Below, piece after piece: positions 1 to 7,987 of a stretch of 64,000 nucleotides of DNA. A model generated the notes under the pieces. It searched no databases, was not told where the DNA came from, and worked only from the letters and a program-made list of their open reading frames with translations. The stretch is from Methylobacter tundripaludum (GTDB taxonomy: Bacteria; Pseudomonadota; Gammaproteobacteria; Methylococcales; Methylomonadaceae): the NCBI RefSeq assembly GCF_002934365.1, contig NZ_PTIY01000015.1, forward strand, positions 1 through 64,000, written 5' to 3'. The position numbers and the translations under genes were made by a program. The stretch's first letter is position 1; each line of letters begins with the position of its first letter.

Positions 1-163
1 TCGTCTTTGGTCGGATTGAAAAAAGCGTGAAACTATATCAGCTAACCTTTTTCTTTTCCGATTAGTGCCGATTGCACTTATGAGTTGAATCTAAGAAACA
101 AAAAAAGAATCAATTTCCCCCGCTGTTCGAAACAAATATACAGCCCAGTTTAAAGAGCAGGCA

Positions 164-394
164 TTGGAACGTGCCGATCGTGATGGTATTCCCAAGGTAG
201 CTCAGGATTTGGGGATTGCCGAATCAATGCTCTATTCATGGCGGTCAAAACGCCGTCAGACAGGCCAGCCTTTTGAAGAGCAAAAGCTCCAACAAGCTGA
301 ATTGTCGCGCCTTAAACGAGAAAACGCTCGCCTTGAGGAAGAGGTGGCCTTTTTAAAAAAGGCGGCAGCGTACTTTGCAAAAATGCCCAAGTGA
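164..394 (+). CDS. IS3-family transposase OrfA (5' end degenerate)
   Basis: Small DNA-binding protein that recognises the ends of the element. The visible product begins at a TTG and contains a helix-turn-helix (GIPKVAQDLGIAESMLYSWRSK) followed by a leucine-rich coiled coil (LKRENARLEEEVAFLKKA), the usual IS3 OrfA plan. The same frame stays open upstream to about base 95 and encodes YTAQFKEQAL, which belongs to the family's normal N-terminus, but no good start codon precedes it. The functional start is therefore probably lost and OrfA may be inactive. Its stop overlaps the OrfB start as GTGA. Confidence 0.8.
   Translation: MERADRDGIPKVAQDLGIAESMLYSWRSKRRQTGQPFEEQKLQQAELSRLKRENARLEEEVAFLKKAAAYFAKMPK
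355..361 (+). other. A6G slippery heptamer for -1 frameshifting (OrfAB)
   Basis: The heptamer A AAA AAG lies in the OrfA zero frame. The -1 frame is open from here straight into OrfB (no stop between 355 and 391). This is the established programmed frameshift signal that makes the OrfAB transposase in many IS3 elements. Confidence 0.7.
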
Positions 395-1251
395 AGTACG
401 CCATGATTAAAGGCAACGAAGATCATTATCCCGTGGGTATGATGTGCCGCCTGCTATCGGTTTCACGCAGTGGTTACTACGGTTGGAAAAATCGGCCCCT
501 CTCTGACAGGGATCAAGCTAACCAAAAGCTGTTGACTGAAATCAAACGTGTCTTTGAGGACGAAAAAGGCCGACCTGGCTCACCCAGAATCTCCCGGCGG
601 CTTCAAAAAGAAGGCAAACCGGCCAGTCGGCACCGTGTGGCTAAGCTGATGAAGGATAATGGCTTGCGTGCGAAAGCGGCCAAGAAATATAAAGCCACCA
701 CCAACAGCAACCACTCCTTGCCTGTCGCTCCCAACCTGTTGGAACAAAATTTTACTGCGGATGTACCTGACCCAAAGTGGGTGTCGGACATCACGTATAT
801 TTGGACGGAAGAAGGCTGGTTGTATTTGGCGGTGGTGCTTGAGCTTTATTCCCGCCGGGTGATTGGTTGGGCGATCGGAGAACGCATGACAGCTGCTTTG
901 GTTTGCGATGCTTTGGTTATGGCCTTGTGGCGTCGTCACATGCCAAAGGGTGTCATTGTGCATTCAGACCGGGGTAGCCAGTATTGTTCTGCCGCTTATC
1001 AGAAACTTTTTACCCAGCATCAATTGGTTTGTAGTATGAGCAAGAAAGGCGATTGCTACGATAATGCGGCAATGGAAAGCTGGAACCATAGCTTTAAGGT
1101 CGAAGCGGTGCATGGCGAACGGTTTTTGACGCGTTCGGAAGCCAAGTATCAAGTGTTCGAATATATTGAAGTGTATTACAATCGCAAACGGCTTCACTCC
1201 AAATTGGGCTATGTCAGCCCAGAAACGTTTGAAGCTAAAAAAGTCGCTTAG
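391..1251 (+). CDS. IS3-family transposase OrfB (DDE integrase core)
   Basis: Catalytic part of the IS3 transposase, 286 residues with the GTG start. It has an N-terminal HTH_21-like region (YYGWKNRPLSDRD...GSPRISRRLQKEG) and a retroviral-integrase-type core with the three acidic residues in DITYIW, HSDRGSQY and DNAAMESW (DDE). The GTG overlaps the OrfA TGA, and an upstream slippery A6G can fuse both proteins. The frame is full length for the family and has no internal stops, so the catalytic half appears intact although the left end of the element is decayed. Confidence 0.93.
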   Translation: MKYAMIKGNEDHYPVGMMCRLLSVSRSGYYGWKNRPLSDRDQANQKLLTEIKRVFEDEKGRPGSPRISRRLQKEGKPASRHRVAKLMKDNGLRAKAAKKYKATTNSNHSLPVAPNLLEQNFTADVPDPKWVSDITYIWTEEGWLYLAVVLELYSRRVIGWAIGERMTAALVCDALVMALWRRHMPKGVIVHSDRGSQYCSAAYQKLFTQHQLVCSMSKKGDCYDNAAMESWNHSFKVEAVHGERFLTRSEAKYQVFEYIEVYYNRKRLHSKLGYVSPETFEAKKVA

Positions 1252-1327
1252 TTCAGTGTCCGTGAAATCCGGGCAAGATCAATAGCGGCTTTATCGCGTA
1301 TTGCGCCACATGACTACTTCATCAAAG

Positions 1328-1618
1328 CTATAGCCTGTCTTTCCAGTACATCGGCCTTTGATGTAAATGGCTAACGGCGATAATCAATATATCTTCGTCG
1401 CGGATTTGATAGATAACGCCATACGGAAACCGGCGAGTCAGGCAGAGCCGGGTTCGTTTACTTAGCGGCTGCCATGCTTCTGGAAAGTCGGCTATGCGGC
1501 CTACTGTGGCTTTTATCTCTGCAAGAAACTCATATCCCAATCCTTGTTTCTGCTGGTTGTAGTAATCCATTGCGCATTGCAGCTCACATTCAGCTGCTTC
1601 GAGAAAACTGATTTTCAA
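1328..1618 (-). CDS. ParE/RelE-family toxin
   Basis: Small toxin of the RelE/ParE fold, 96 residues. The segment AAECELQCAMDYYNQQKQGLG and the C-terminal YGVIYQIRDEDILIIAVSHLHQRPMYWKDR match the family plan, including the conserved Arg/Tyr-rich end. It overlaps the upstream antitoxin gene by 4 bases (ATGA), so the two are translationally coupled. ParE members poison gyrase and RelE members cleave mRNA; the sequence alone does not settle which applies. The pair lies directly behind an IS element, consistent with acquisition as an addiction module. Confidence 0.85.
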   Translation of the reverse strand: MKISFLEAAECELQCAMDYYNQQKQGLGYEFLAEIKATVGRIADFPEAWQPLSKRTRLCLTRRFPYGVIYQIRDEDILIIAVSHLHQRPMYWKDRL

Positions 1619-1830
1619 TTCGATTCTAATCGGCTGAAAACTTGATGGGCCGGTATTGAACGCATTTTGCCGTTATCGTAAGCATCAATCCGACGTTCGG
1701 CTTCAATGGCTATTAATTCATCCATTTGTGGATCAGGCTGATCGAGACTGGCAAGCAGTTGTTCGGCCAAAGCCGCTCTATCGGCTAATGGGAGGCTTAA
1801 CGCCTGATCAAATAACTGTTTTTGATTCAT
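1615..1830 (-). CDS. Addiction-module antitoxin (putative addiction module component family)
   Basis: Small acidic protein of 71 residues with the plan of the TIGR02574-like antitoxins that pair with RelE/ParE toxins: QALSLPLADRAALAEQLLASLD near the N-terminus, then an acidic stretch (DPQMDELIAIEAERRIDAYDNGKMRSIPAHQVF). I chose ATG 1830 because GAGGTG precedes it at suitable spacing; a GTG at 1839 would add three residues. It is the first gene of a two-gene operon with the toxin, as usual for autoregulated TA modules. Confidence 0.82.
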   Translation of the reverse strand: MNQKQLFDQALSLPLADRAALAEQLLASLDQPDPQMDELIAIEAERRIDAYDNGKMRSIPAHQVFSRLESN

Positions 1831-1915
1831 AGTCGGCACCTCACTATGTTGTTGTGTTGGGCTATATCATACAGAACTTCAGCAAAAAATACGTTATCGT
1901 TCGAGCTAACCTGAC

Positions 1916-3139
1916 TTAAGCCACAGCCAGCCGGTAATAGAGTTCGGCATTCTCGGCCAATTTGGCAACCACTTTGGCATCGAGATGGCCGTCTTCAACG
2001 CGCGACTGTAAATCGTTCAGAATATACTCAAGCGTCATGGTGCGGCGATAAGGCCGTTCTTGCGCTAAGGCCTGGAAAATATCGGCAACGGTAATAATGC
2101 GGCATTCCAGATCCAGTTCTTTGTTGCCGTTTTTAAAAGGATAGCCGTCGCCGATCAAGGTCTCATGGTGGAATCCGGCCCATACCGGAATTTTCGAGTC
2201 TTCAAATACGCGTTGCAGGATGCGGAAGGTATCGTAGCTATGACGGTGCATGGTGGCCCGTTCCTCCGGCGTCAGGCTGCCGGGTTTGTCGATGATGTCT
2301 TCGGATACCCGCAGCTTGCCGATGTCGTGCAACAGCCCGGCGATTTCGACCTGCTCCAGTTCGTAACCCCCAATACCAAAATCCATAGCCAATTGCCGGG
2401 CGATTTGCGCTACCCGCTGCGAGTGCTCGTCGGTATACGGGGATTTGGCGTCCACCACGCGGGAAAACAGCCGCGCCAGTTCTTTGAGTGCGGGAATACC
2501 GAGCAAAGTCTTTGGGGTATGGCTGCCGATGCGCCGTAAGTCTTCATCCAGATATTCGTGTTCCATTGCCAGCCAAAACGCTTCGACATCGGCGATTTCA
2601 ACGAAGGCGTCGACCAACTCCGGCGCAAACAATATGCCGGACAGCATTTTGATTCGGGCGATAATCCCCGGATACTCGATCATGATCAGGCCGCTGTCCA
2701 GGAAAGGCGCTTGCAGTACATCGACACGGTCCGCGAGAAACAACAGATTGGCGCGCAAACGGAGGCGATCATCGATAGGCGTCTCCAGCAGTTTTTCCCA
2801 GCGGGTATGGTGGTAGCGGATTTCGGTGGACAAATGTGCCAACGGCTGACAGGCCGACAAATAATCGGCGCCGCGGATGCAATGATCCTCCGCACCTTCC
2901 CATTCCAGCGTTTCGGTGATTCGGCGGTGTTCATGAATTCTGGACACCCCGCAATCATGCAGCATGCCCGAGTAAAGTATGGACAGGCATTCGCTCTCCG
3001 GCCAGTTCAAATGCTCGGCAATAGCCCTCGCCATGACGGCCACCCGTTTGCCATGCCTGATTTCGTCAACGCCCACTAAATCCAGCGAGCAAGTTAATGC
3101 GGTAATGGCGTTATGTATATCGATATGTTGGAGTTTCAT
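1916..3139 (-). CDS. Tandem HD / HD-GYP domain protein (putative cyclic-di-GMP phosphodiesterase)
   Basis: A 407-residue soluble protein with two HD-type metal phosphohydrolase domains. The N-terminal one shows LHDCG (His61-Asp62) and the C-terminal one is a full HD-GYP: LLHDIGKL (271-276), HHE (324-326) and GDGYP (330-334). The HD-GYP signature is that of cyclic-di-GMP phosphodiesterases; the first domain lacks GYP and may be regulatory. No receiver, PAS or membrane segment is present. The gene stands alone on the minus strand, so its input signal is unknown. Confidence 0.85.
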   Translation of the reverse strand: MKLQHIDIHNAITALTCSLDLVGVDEIRHGKRVAVMARAIAEHLNWPESECLSILYSGMLHDCGVSRIHEHRRITETLEWEGAEDHCIRGADYLSACQPLAHLSTEIRYHHTRWEKLLETPIDDRLRLRANLLFLADRVDVLQAPFLDSGLIMIEYPGIIARIKMLSGILFAPELVDAFVEIADVEAFWLAMEHEYLDEDLRRIGSHTPKTLLGIPALKELARLFSRVVDAKSPYTDEHSQRVAQIARQLAMDFGIGGYELEQVEIAGLLHDIGKLRVSEDIIDKPGSLTPEERATMHRHSYDTFRILQRVFEDSKIPVWAGFHHETLIGDGYPFKNGNKELDLECRIITVADIFQALAQERPYRRTMTLEYILNDLQSRVEDGHLDAKVVAKLAENAELYYRLAVA

Positions 3140-3349
3140 GGCACACGGTGCTCCGTTTGATGACGAATCTGTTCAATGGAAATGTTCCCGATTTTGACAG
3201 GCGAGCCGAGAATTGTCTTTAAAAATTTGGGTAGAGAGAAGGGGGGGCGGCTTGCGGCACCGATAAAGATCAAGTGGTTGGCTGCGATTATGGACAATCC
3301 GAACGTTGATCGAACTGCCTGGCAATGACCGCAGCCTCGGCTTTGCGGG

Positions 3350-4555
3350 CTACTCGTGACGCAACGCTTCGATCGGGTCCATGCGCGCCGCCTTGCGAGC
3401 CGGGACATAGCCGAACACGATACCGACCGTCGCCGAAAACACAAACGCAATGGCGATAACCGGTAGATTAAACACCAACGGCACCTGCAAAACAGCGGCC
3501 AATATACTGGAAGAAACCAGCGCCAGCGCAATGCCGATTAACCCGCCGGACGACGACAGCACCACCGCTTCCACCAGAAACTGTAGCAAGATTTCGTTTT
3601 CCAGCGCGCCGATGGCAAGGCGGATGCCGATTTCGCGGGTGCGCTCGGTAACCGACACCAGCATGATGTTCATGATGCCGATACCGCCGACCAGCAGGCT
3701 CACCGCCGCTACAGCGCCAAGTAATCCCGTCATCATTTGCGTGGTTCCTGACAGCATGGTGGCGATCTCTTTCATATCCATCACATTAAAATTATCGTCT
3801 TCGTCCGCCGACAAATGTCGGCGGATTCGTAGCAGTCGCTGCAGCTCCTGTTTAACCGCATCCGTCGATATGTCGTCCTTGGCCGATACCTGGATCAGGC
3901 TGACATCGTCATTACCGGCAATCCGGCGCTGAAAAGTGCGCAACGGCACAATGACGATGTCGTCCTGGTCGCTGCCCATAGTGGACTGGCCTTTGGGCTT
4001 GAGTAATCCGACGATTTCGCACGACAGTTTTCGTAGGCGCATTTTTGCGCCGAGCGGGCTTTGTCCGGCGAACAACTTGACGCGCACGGTTTCGCCGATA
4101 ACACAGACGGCAGCGCCGGAACGCGCCTCGCTGCCGGTAAAAATACGGCCTTCCGCTAACTGACGGTTATTGACCGTGAAATACTGTTCGGTGCTGCCAG
4201 TCACGGTCGTGCCCCAGTTTTCATTGGCGAAAATAGCCGTGGAGGCGGACGATGCTTGCGGCGCCACGGCAGCCAGTGCAGGAGCCTCGCGGGCCAACGC
4301 TTCGGCATCGGCCAATTTGAAGGCCGGGGCCGTAGAACTTTGCCCCGGTCCCATGCGCTTGCCGACGCTAACCATCAACAGATTACTGCCCAGATTGGCG
4401 ATTTGCTGCGTCACCTGCCGGGTGGCCCCGCTGCCGAGGGTAACCAGCACAATCACGGCGGCAACGCCGATAATGATGCCCAGCATGGTCAGCACCGAAC
4501 GCATGATGTTGCGCCGCATTTCCCGCAATGCCAATCGTAAGGCAACGCCTAGCAT
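3350..4555 (-). CDS. MacB-type ABC transporter permease
   Basis: Inner-membrane half of a tripartite efflux system, 401 residues: one N-terminal transmembrane helix (MLGIIIGVAAVIVLVTLGSG), a large periplasmic MacB_PCD domain and three C-terminal helices of the FtsX type ending in PARKAARMDPIEALRHE. In E. coli MacB this region is fused to the ATPase; here the ATPase is the separate upstream gene, overlapping by 7 bases. The downstream end is the end of the operon. MacB-like systems move lipoproteins, peptides or macrolides from the periplasm; the substrate here is unknown. Confidence 0.9.
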   Translation of the reverse strand: MLGVALRLALREMRRNIMRSVLTMLGIIIGVAAVIVLVTLGSGATRQVTQQIANLGSNLLMVSVGKRMGPGQSSTAPAFKLADAEALAREAPALAAVAPQASSASTAIFANENWGTTVTGSTEQYFTVNNRQLAEGRIFTGSEARSGAAVCVIGETVRVKLFAGQSPLGAKMRLRKLSCEIVGLLKPKGQSTMGSDQDDIVIVPLRTFQRRIAGNDDVSLIQVSAKDDISTDAVKQELQRLLRIRRHLSADEDDNFNVMDMKEIATMLSGTTQMMTGLLGAVAAVSLLVGGIGIMNIMLVSVTERTREIGIRLAIGALENEILLQFLVEAVVLSSSGGLIGIALALVSSSILAAVLQVPLVFNLPVIAIAFVFSATVGIVFGYVPARKAARMDPIEALRHE

Positions 4556-5280
4556 AAGCTGTCTCCGGGTTGGGTTTGATCGCTTTCGATCAGGCCGTCG
4601 CGAAAATGCACGGTACGCTTGGCGTAAGCCGCCATGTCGGCTTCATGAGTAACCATGACGATGGTAATCCCCCTATCGCGATTAAATGTCGTCAACAATT
4701 CCATGATTTCCTCACTGCGTTTCGAGTCGAGATTACCGGTCGGTTCATCAGCCAACAGCAACAAAGGTTGAGTGACGATAGCGCGGGCAATGGCGACCCG
4801 CTGCTGTTGCCCGCCGGATAATTCGCCGGGCGTGTGGTGCTCCCAACCTTTCAGGCCGACTGTGTCGAGCGCCTGATAGGCGGCGGCGCGGCGGACATCG
4901 CTGTCGATACCGCGATAAATCAACGGCAATTCCACGTTCTCCAACGCCGAGGTGCGGTTAAGCAGATTGAAGCCCTGAAAGATGAAACCCAGATAATGAC
5001 GGCGTAACAAAGTGCGCTGATTGCGCGACAGCAGGCCGACATCGACATTTTGAAAACAATATCGCCCGGCAGTCGGTTGATCCATACAGCCTAAAATATT
5101 CATGCAGGTACTCTTGCCCGAGCCGCTCGGTCCCATCACGGCCACAAATTCGCCCGGCTCAATCCGAAAACTTACGCCACGCATGGCCGGCATAGCCGCT
5201 TCGCCGCTGCCATAGACTTTAGTGACTTGTTGCAGCTCCAACAGCGGCTGCGGATTCTCATGGGCAGACGTAGCGATCAT
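4549..5280 (-). CDS. MacB-type ABC transporter ATP-binding protein
   Basis: Cytoplasmic ATPase of 243 residues in the LolD/MacB family. Walker A is GPSGSGKS, the signature is LSGGQQQRVAIARAI, Walker B is LLLADEPTGNLD and the H-loop is MVTHE. It starts with ATG overlapping the MacA-like stop (ATGA) and runs into the permease gene, so the three are coupled. It powers the MacB-like permease; the split of ATPase and permease into two genes is common for this subfamily outside the enterics. Confidence 0.93.
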   Translation of the reverse strand: MIATSAHENPQPLLELQQVTKVYGSGEAAMPAMRGVSFRIEPGEFVAVMGPSGSGKSTCMNILGCMDQPTAGRYCFQNVDVGLLSRNQRTLLRRHYLGFIFQGFNLLNRTSALENVELPLIYRGIDSDVRRAAAYQALDTVGLKGWEHHTPGELSGGQQQRVAIARAIVTQPLLLLADEPTGNLDSKRSEEIMELLTTFNRDRGITIVMVTHEADMAAYAKRTVHFRDGLIESDQTQPGDSLC

Positions 5281-6560
5281 GGTTTACTGGCCTGTCCGGT
5301 AACCAGTTCGGTACCGGCTGTAACAGCGCCGTCGACAACTTCGGTGACAATGCCGTTAGTCGCACCTTTGGTCATGCTGATAGACGCGAGTTCGCCGTTG
5401 CGTAGCGTCCAAACCTGTTGGGTTTTGCCGTTTGCGGCCTCCGTTTGACGCGACTCTTGACCCGGCGGATGCGGCAGCAGCGAATCCAGGAAACTGCCTT
5501 TAGCCTTTTGTTGGCCCGGCGTTACCGGCGGCGTAAAGCGCAATACGCTGTTGGCGACCAACAAAACGTCGGTTTTTTTATTGACGGTAATTACGGCCGT
5601 GGCGGTCATACCCGGCCGCAAAGACAGCGCGGAATTATCGACCCGCAGCACGGTTTTATAGGTTACCACCCCGTCTACCGTTTCCGAACCGAAACGCACT
5701 TGGGTAATCTCGGCCGGAAAGCTGCGGTCGGCGTAGGCATCGACGGTAAACAACGCTTTCTGACCCGGCTGCACCAAACCGACATCCGCCTCATCGACAT
5801 CGACCTGTAATTCCATTTGCGTTAAATCTTCGGCCAGCGTAAACAGCACCGGCGCTTGAAACTGCGAGGCGACAGTCTGTCCCGGTTCCACCGAGCGCTT
5901 CAACACCACGCCGTTGATCGGCGAACGCACCACCGCTTTGGTAATGTCGGTGCGATTGACATTCAGCGTTGCTTGCGCCTGATCGACAGCTGCCTTGGCG
6001 GCGGCTTCATCGGCGCGCGCCCGCGCCAGCGTCGCCCTGGCGGTGTCGAGGTCGTATAGCGACGGCACTTTGCCGCCGCTCAATTGCCGGACATGCAGTT
6101 GTCGCGCCATTTTCACTTCCGCCTCCAGCAAGCTGGCATGAGTCTGCCGGACTTTGGCGCGGGACGACTCCAGCCCGGCTTGCGATTGCAAGGCTTGCGC
6201 CTCAAGCCGGGTAGTGTCCAGACGCGCCAGCACCTGGCCGACCGTGACGCTATCGTTATAATCCGCTTCCACCGACTTGATGGTCCCGGATACCTCTATG
6301 CCGACTTCGACTTCCTTGAGCGGCGCCAAAGTGCCGGTGGCGCTGACGGTAACCTCCAAATTACCGCGCGTTACAGCTTGCGTGACATAACCGGCTTGTT
6401 GGTTATTGCCGCTATTGAAGGCAAAGACGACGACCAGGATCGTGACGCCGAGCGCGACGGCAAGCCACAGCCATTTTTTGAGCGGCTGGCGGCTGTTTGC
6501 CGGATTGAGCCCGAGCACTTCGGCGATAGGTTGTGTTGCTTGGCTGTTAGGATTATTCAT
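5277..6560 (-). CDS. MacA-like periplasmic adaptor (HlyD/RND membrane-fusion family)
   Basis: Adaptor of 427 residues joining the ABC pump to the outer-membrane channel. One N-terminal membrane anchor (LWLAVALGVTILVVVFAF) is followed by a lipoyl/barrel-sandwich half (VEVGIEVSGTIKSVEADYND), a long alpha-helical hairpin rich in Ala/Gln, a beta-barrel and a membrane-proximal domain. I start it at ATG 6560 because the longer frame to 6626 would overlap the channel gene by 74 bases and adds an atypical tail. It overlaps the channel gene by 8 bases and the ATPase by 4. Confidence 0.9.
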   Translation of the reverse strand: MNNPNSQATQPIAEVLGLNPANSRQPLKKWLWLAVALGVTILVVVFAFNSGNNQQAGYVTQAVTRGNLEVTVSATGTLAPLKEVEVGIEVSGTIKSVEADYNDSVTVGQVLARLDTTRLEAQALQSQAGLESSRAKVRQTHASLLEAEVKMARQLHVRQLSGGKVPSLYDLDTARATLARARADEAAAKAAVDQAQATLNVNRTDITKAVVRSPINGVVLKRSVEPGQTVASQFQAPVLFTLAEDLTQMELQVDVDEADVGLVQPGQKALFTVDAYADRSFPAEITQVRFGSETVDGVVTYKTVLRVDNSALSLRPGMTATAVITVNKKTDVLLVANSVLRFTPPVTPGQQKAKGSFLDSLLPHPPGQESRQTEAANGKTQQVWTLRNGELASISMTKGATNGIVTEVVDGAVTAGTELVTGQASKP

Positions 6561-7980
6561 GATCGGATTGCTCAGAATTGTTGTTGGCGTGCCAGCCACC
6601 GCCGAGCGCCTTGTAAAGTCGAACAATATCGGCGGCGACTTCAGACTCGCTGGCGGCTAATTGGGTTTGCGCGCTCAGTAGCGAGCGCTGCGAATCCAGA
6701 ACCCGCTGAAAATCGAGTAAGCCGGAAACGTACTGCGCGTCGGCCAGAGCCAATGCACTGATGCCTGCCTCCACAGCCGCGTTCAGCGCATCGCGGCGCT
6801 TACGTTCTTCGGAATAAGCCGTCAGCGCATTTTCGACATCGCGGAGCGCAGTCAGTAGAGTCGACTGATACAAACCCAGCGCCTGTTCCTGAAGGGCGTT
6901 TTGAATATTGATGTTACTGCGGATGCGTCCAGCGTCGAGTAAGGTCCAGGCGGCATTTGCGGCGACTTGAAAGGCCTTGGCCCCGGCGCTGTAGAGATTG
7001 GCGTAAGCCAGCGATTCCAGGCCGATAGAGCCCGATAGCGTGAAATCGGGATAGCGCGCCGCCTCGGCAACGCCGATTTGAGCGGTTTGCGAGGCCAGTT
7101 TACGCTCGGCACGCCGCACATCAGGACGTCGGCGCAACAGATCGGCCGGGATGCCAACGCCGATCTCGGCAGAGGCGGCGGGAATCCGGGCGGATGCGGC
7201 CAGCAACCGCTTCAGGGCGTCGGGTTGTTGTCCCAGCAACAGCGCCAGCCGGTGCTTGGCCTGTTCCAGCGTACTTCGCAAACTGGGGATGCCGGCGCGG
7301 GTATTTTCCATTGTCAATTTGGCCTGATCGACATCCAGCTGCGTGGTCAGTCCGGCTTGATACCGCCAGCGGGTAATGTCGTAGGTTTCATTCTGTGCGG
7401 CCAGGTTGTCTTCGGTAATTTTAAGGCGGGTTTGGTCGCTGCGTACATCGACATAGTTAAGCGCCACTTCCGCGCACAAACTGACTAAAACGTCGCGTAA
7501 ATCTTCCTGCGCCGCCTGCATGGTCGCCTCGGCCGCTTCGATGGCGCGCCGCTTTTTGCCGAAAATATCGATTTCCCAACTGGCATCCAGGCTAGTACTG
7601 TACAGCTCGCTGGTGGCGCCGCCACCGGCAGCCTCGCTGCCGCCGCTTTGGCTGGCCGATGCGGTTAACGACGATGTCGGCAACAAATTGGCCTTGGCCA
7701 ACTGACGACGAGCGCGCGCCTCACGTAATCTGGCCTCGGCCTGATATAAATCCCGATTACCCGCTTGAGCTTTCCCGATCAGTTCCGTCAGAACAGGATC
7801 GTTGAAAACGGTCCACCAACGGTTGATGTCGGCCATTTTTGCAGACGGGCCGCCGGTTTCGGCAATGCTCCAGTTTGCCGGTAATTGGGTTTGCGGCTGC
7901 CGGTAATCAGGGCCTGCCATAAAACATCCCGATAGTAGCGGCACCGCCAGCCACAGCGCATCTCTTTTTGTCGCTCTCAT
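6553..7980 (-). CDS. Outer-membrane efflux lipoprotein (NodT/OprM family, TolC-like)
   Basis: Outer-membrane factor of 475 residues forming the exit duct of the tripartite pump. The lipobox LLSGC places a lipidated Cys at residue 19, and the first mature residues GPDYRQPQ are typical of NodT/OprM proteins. Two homologous OEP repeats follow, with long coiled-coil stretches. ATG 7980 was chosen over the TTG just before it. It follows the hydrolase-like gene by 7 bases and precedes the MacA-like gene, so all five genes from 9268 to 3350 appear to form one transcript. Confidence 0.92.
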   Translation of the reverse strand: MRATKRDALWLAVPLLSGCFMAGPDYRQPQTQLPANWSIAETGGPSAKMADINRWWTVFNDPVLTELIGKAQAGNRDLYQAEARLREARARRQLAKANLLPTSSLTASASQSGGSEAAGGGATSELYSTSLDASWEIDIFGKKRRAIEAAEATMQAAQEDLRDVLVSLCAEVALNYVDVRSDQTRLKITEDNLAAQNETYDITRWRYQAGLTTQLDVDQAKLTMENTRAGIPSLRSTLEQAKHRLALLLGQQPDALKRLLAASARIPAASAEIGVGIPADLLRRRPDVRRAERKLASQTAQIGVAEAARYPDFTLSGSIGLESLAYANLYSAGAKAFQVAANAAWTLLDAGRIRSNINIQNALQEQALGLYQSTLLTALRDVENALTAYSEERKRRDALNAAVEAGISALALADAQYVSGLLDFQRVLDSQRSLLSAQTQLAASESEVAADIVRLYKALGGGWHANNNSEQSDHE

Positions 7981-7987
7981 CAACAGT

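Larger units (their letters stand above)
95..1281 (+). mobile_element. IS3-family insertion sequence, left end decayed
   Basis: The element carries the two overlapping frames typical of IS3 (OrfA helix-turn-helix and OrfB integrase core). A right-end-like sequence starting TGTCCGTGAAATCC follows OrfB at about 1257-1281. I could not find its inverted partner in bases 1-160, and OrfA has no ATG or GTG at its expected start, so the left end looks truncated or degenerate. The left boundary given is only where the OrfA frame opens after a stop codon. Confidence 0.75.

Noticed and set aside
6084-6761. 225-codon plus-strand frame
   Set aside because: Antisense to the MacA-like and channel genes; low-complexity Arg-rich product.
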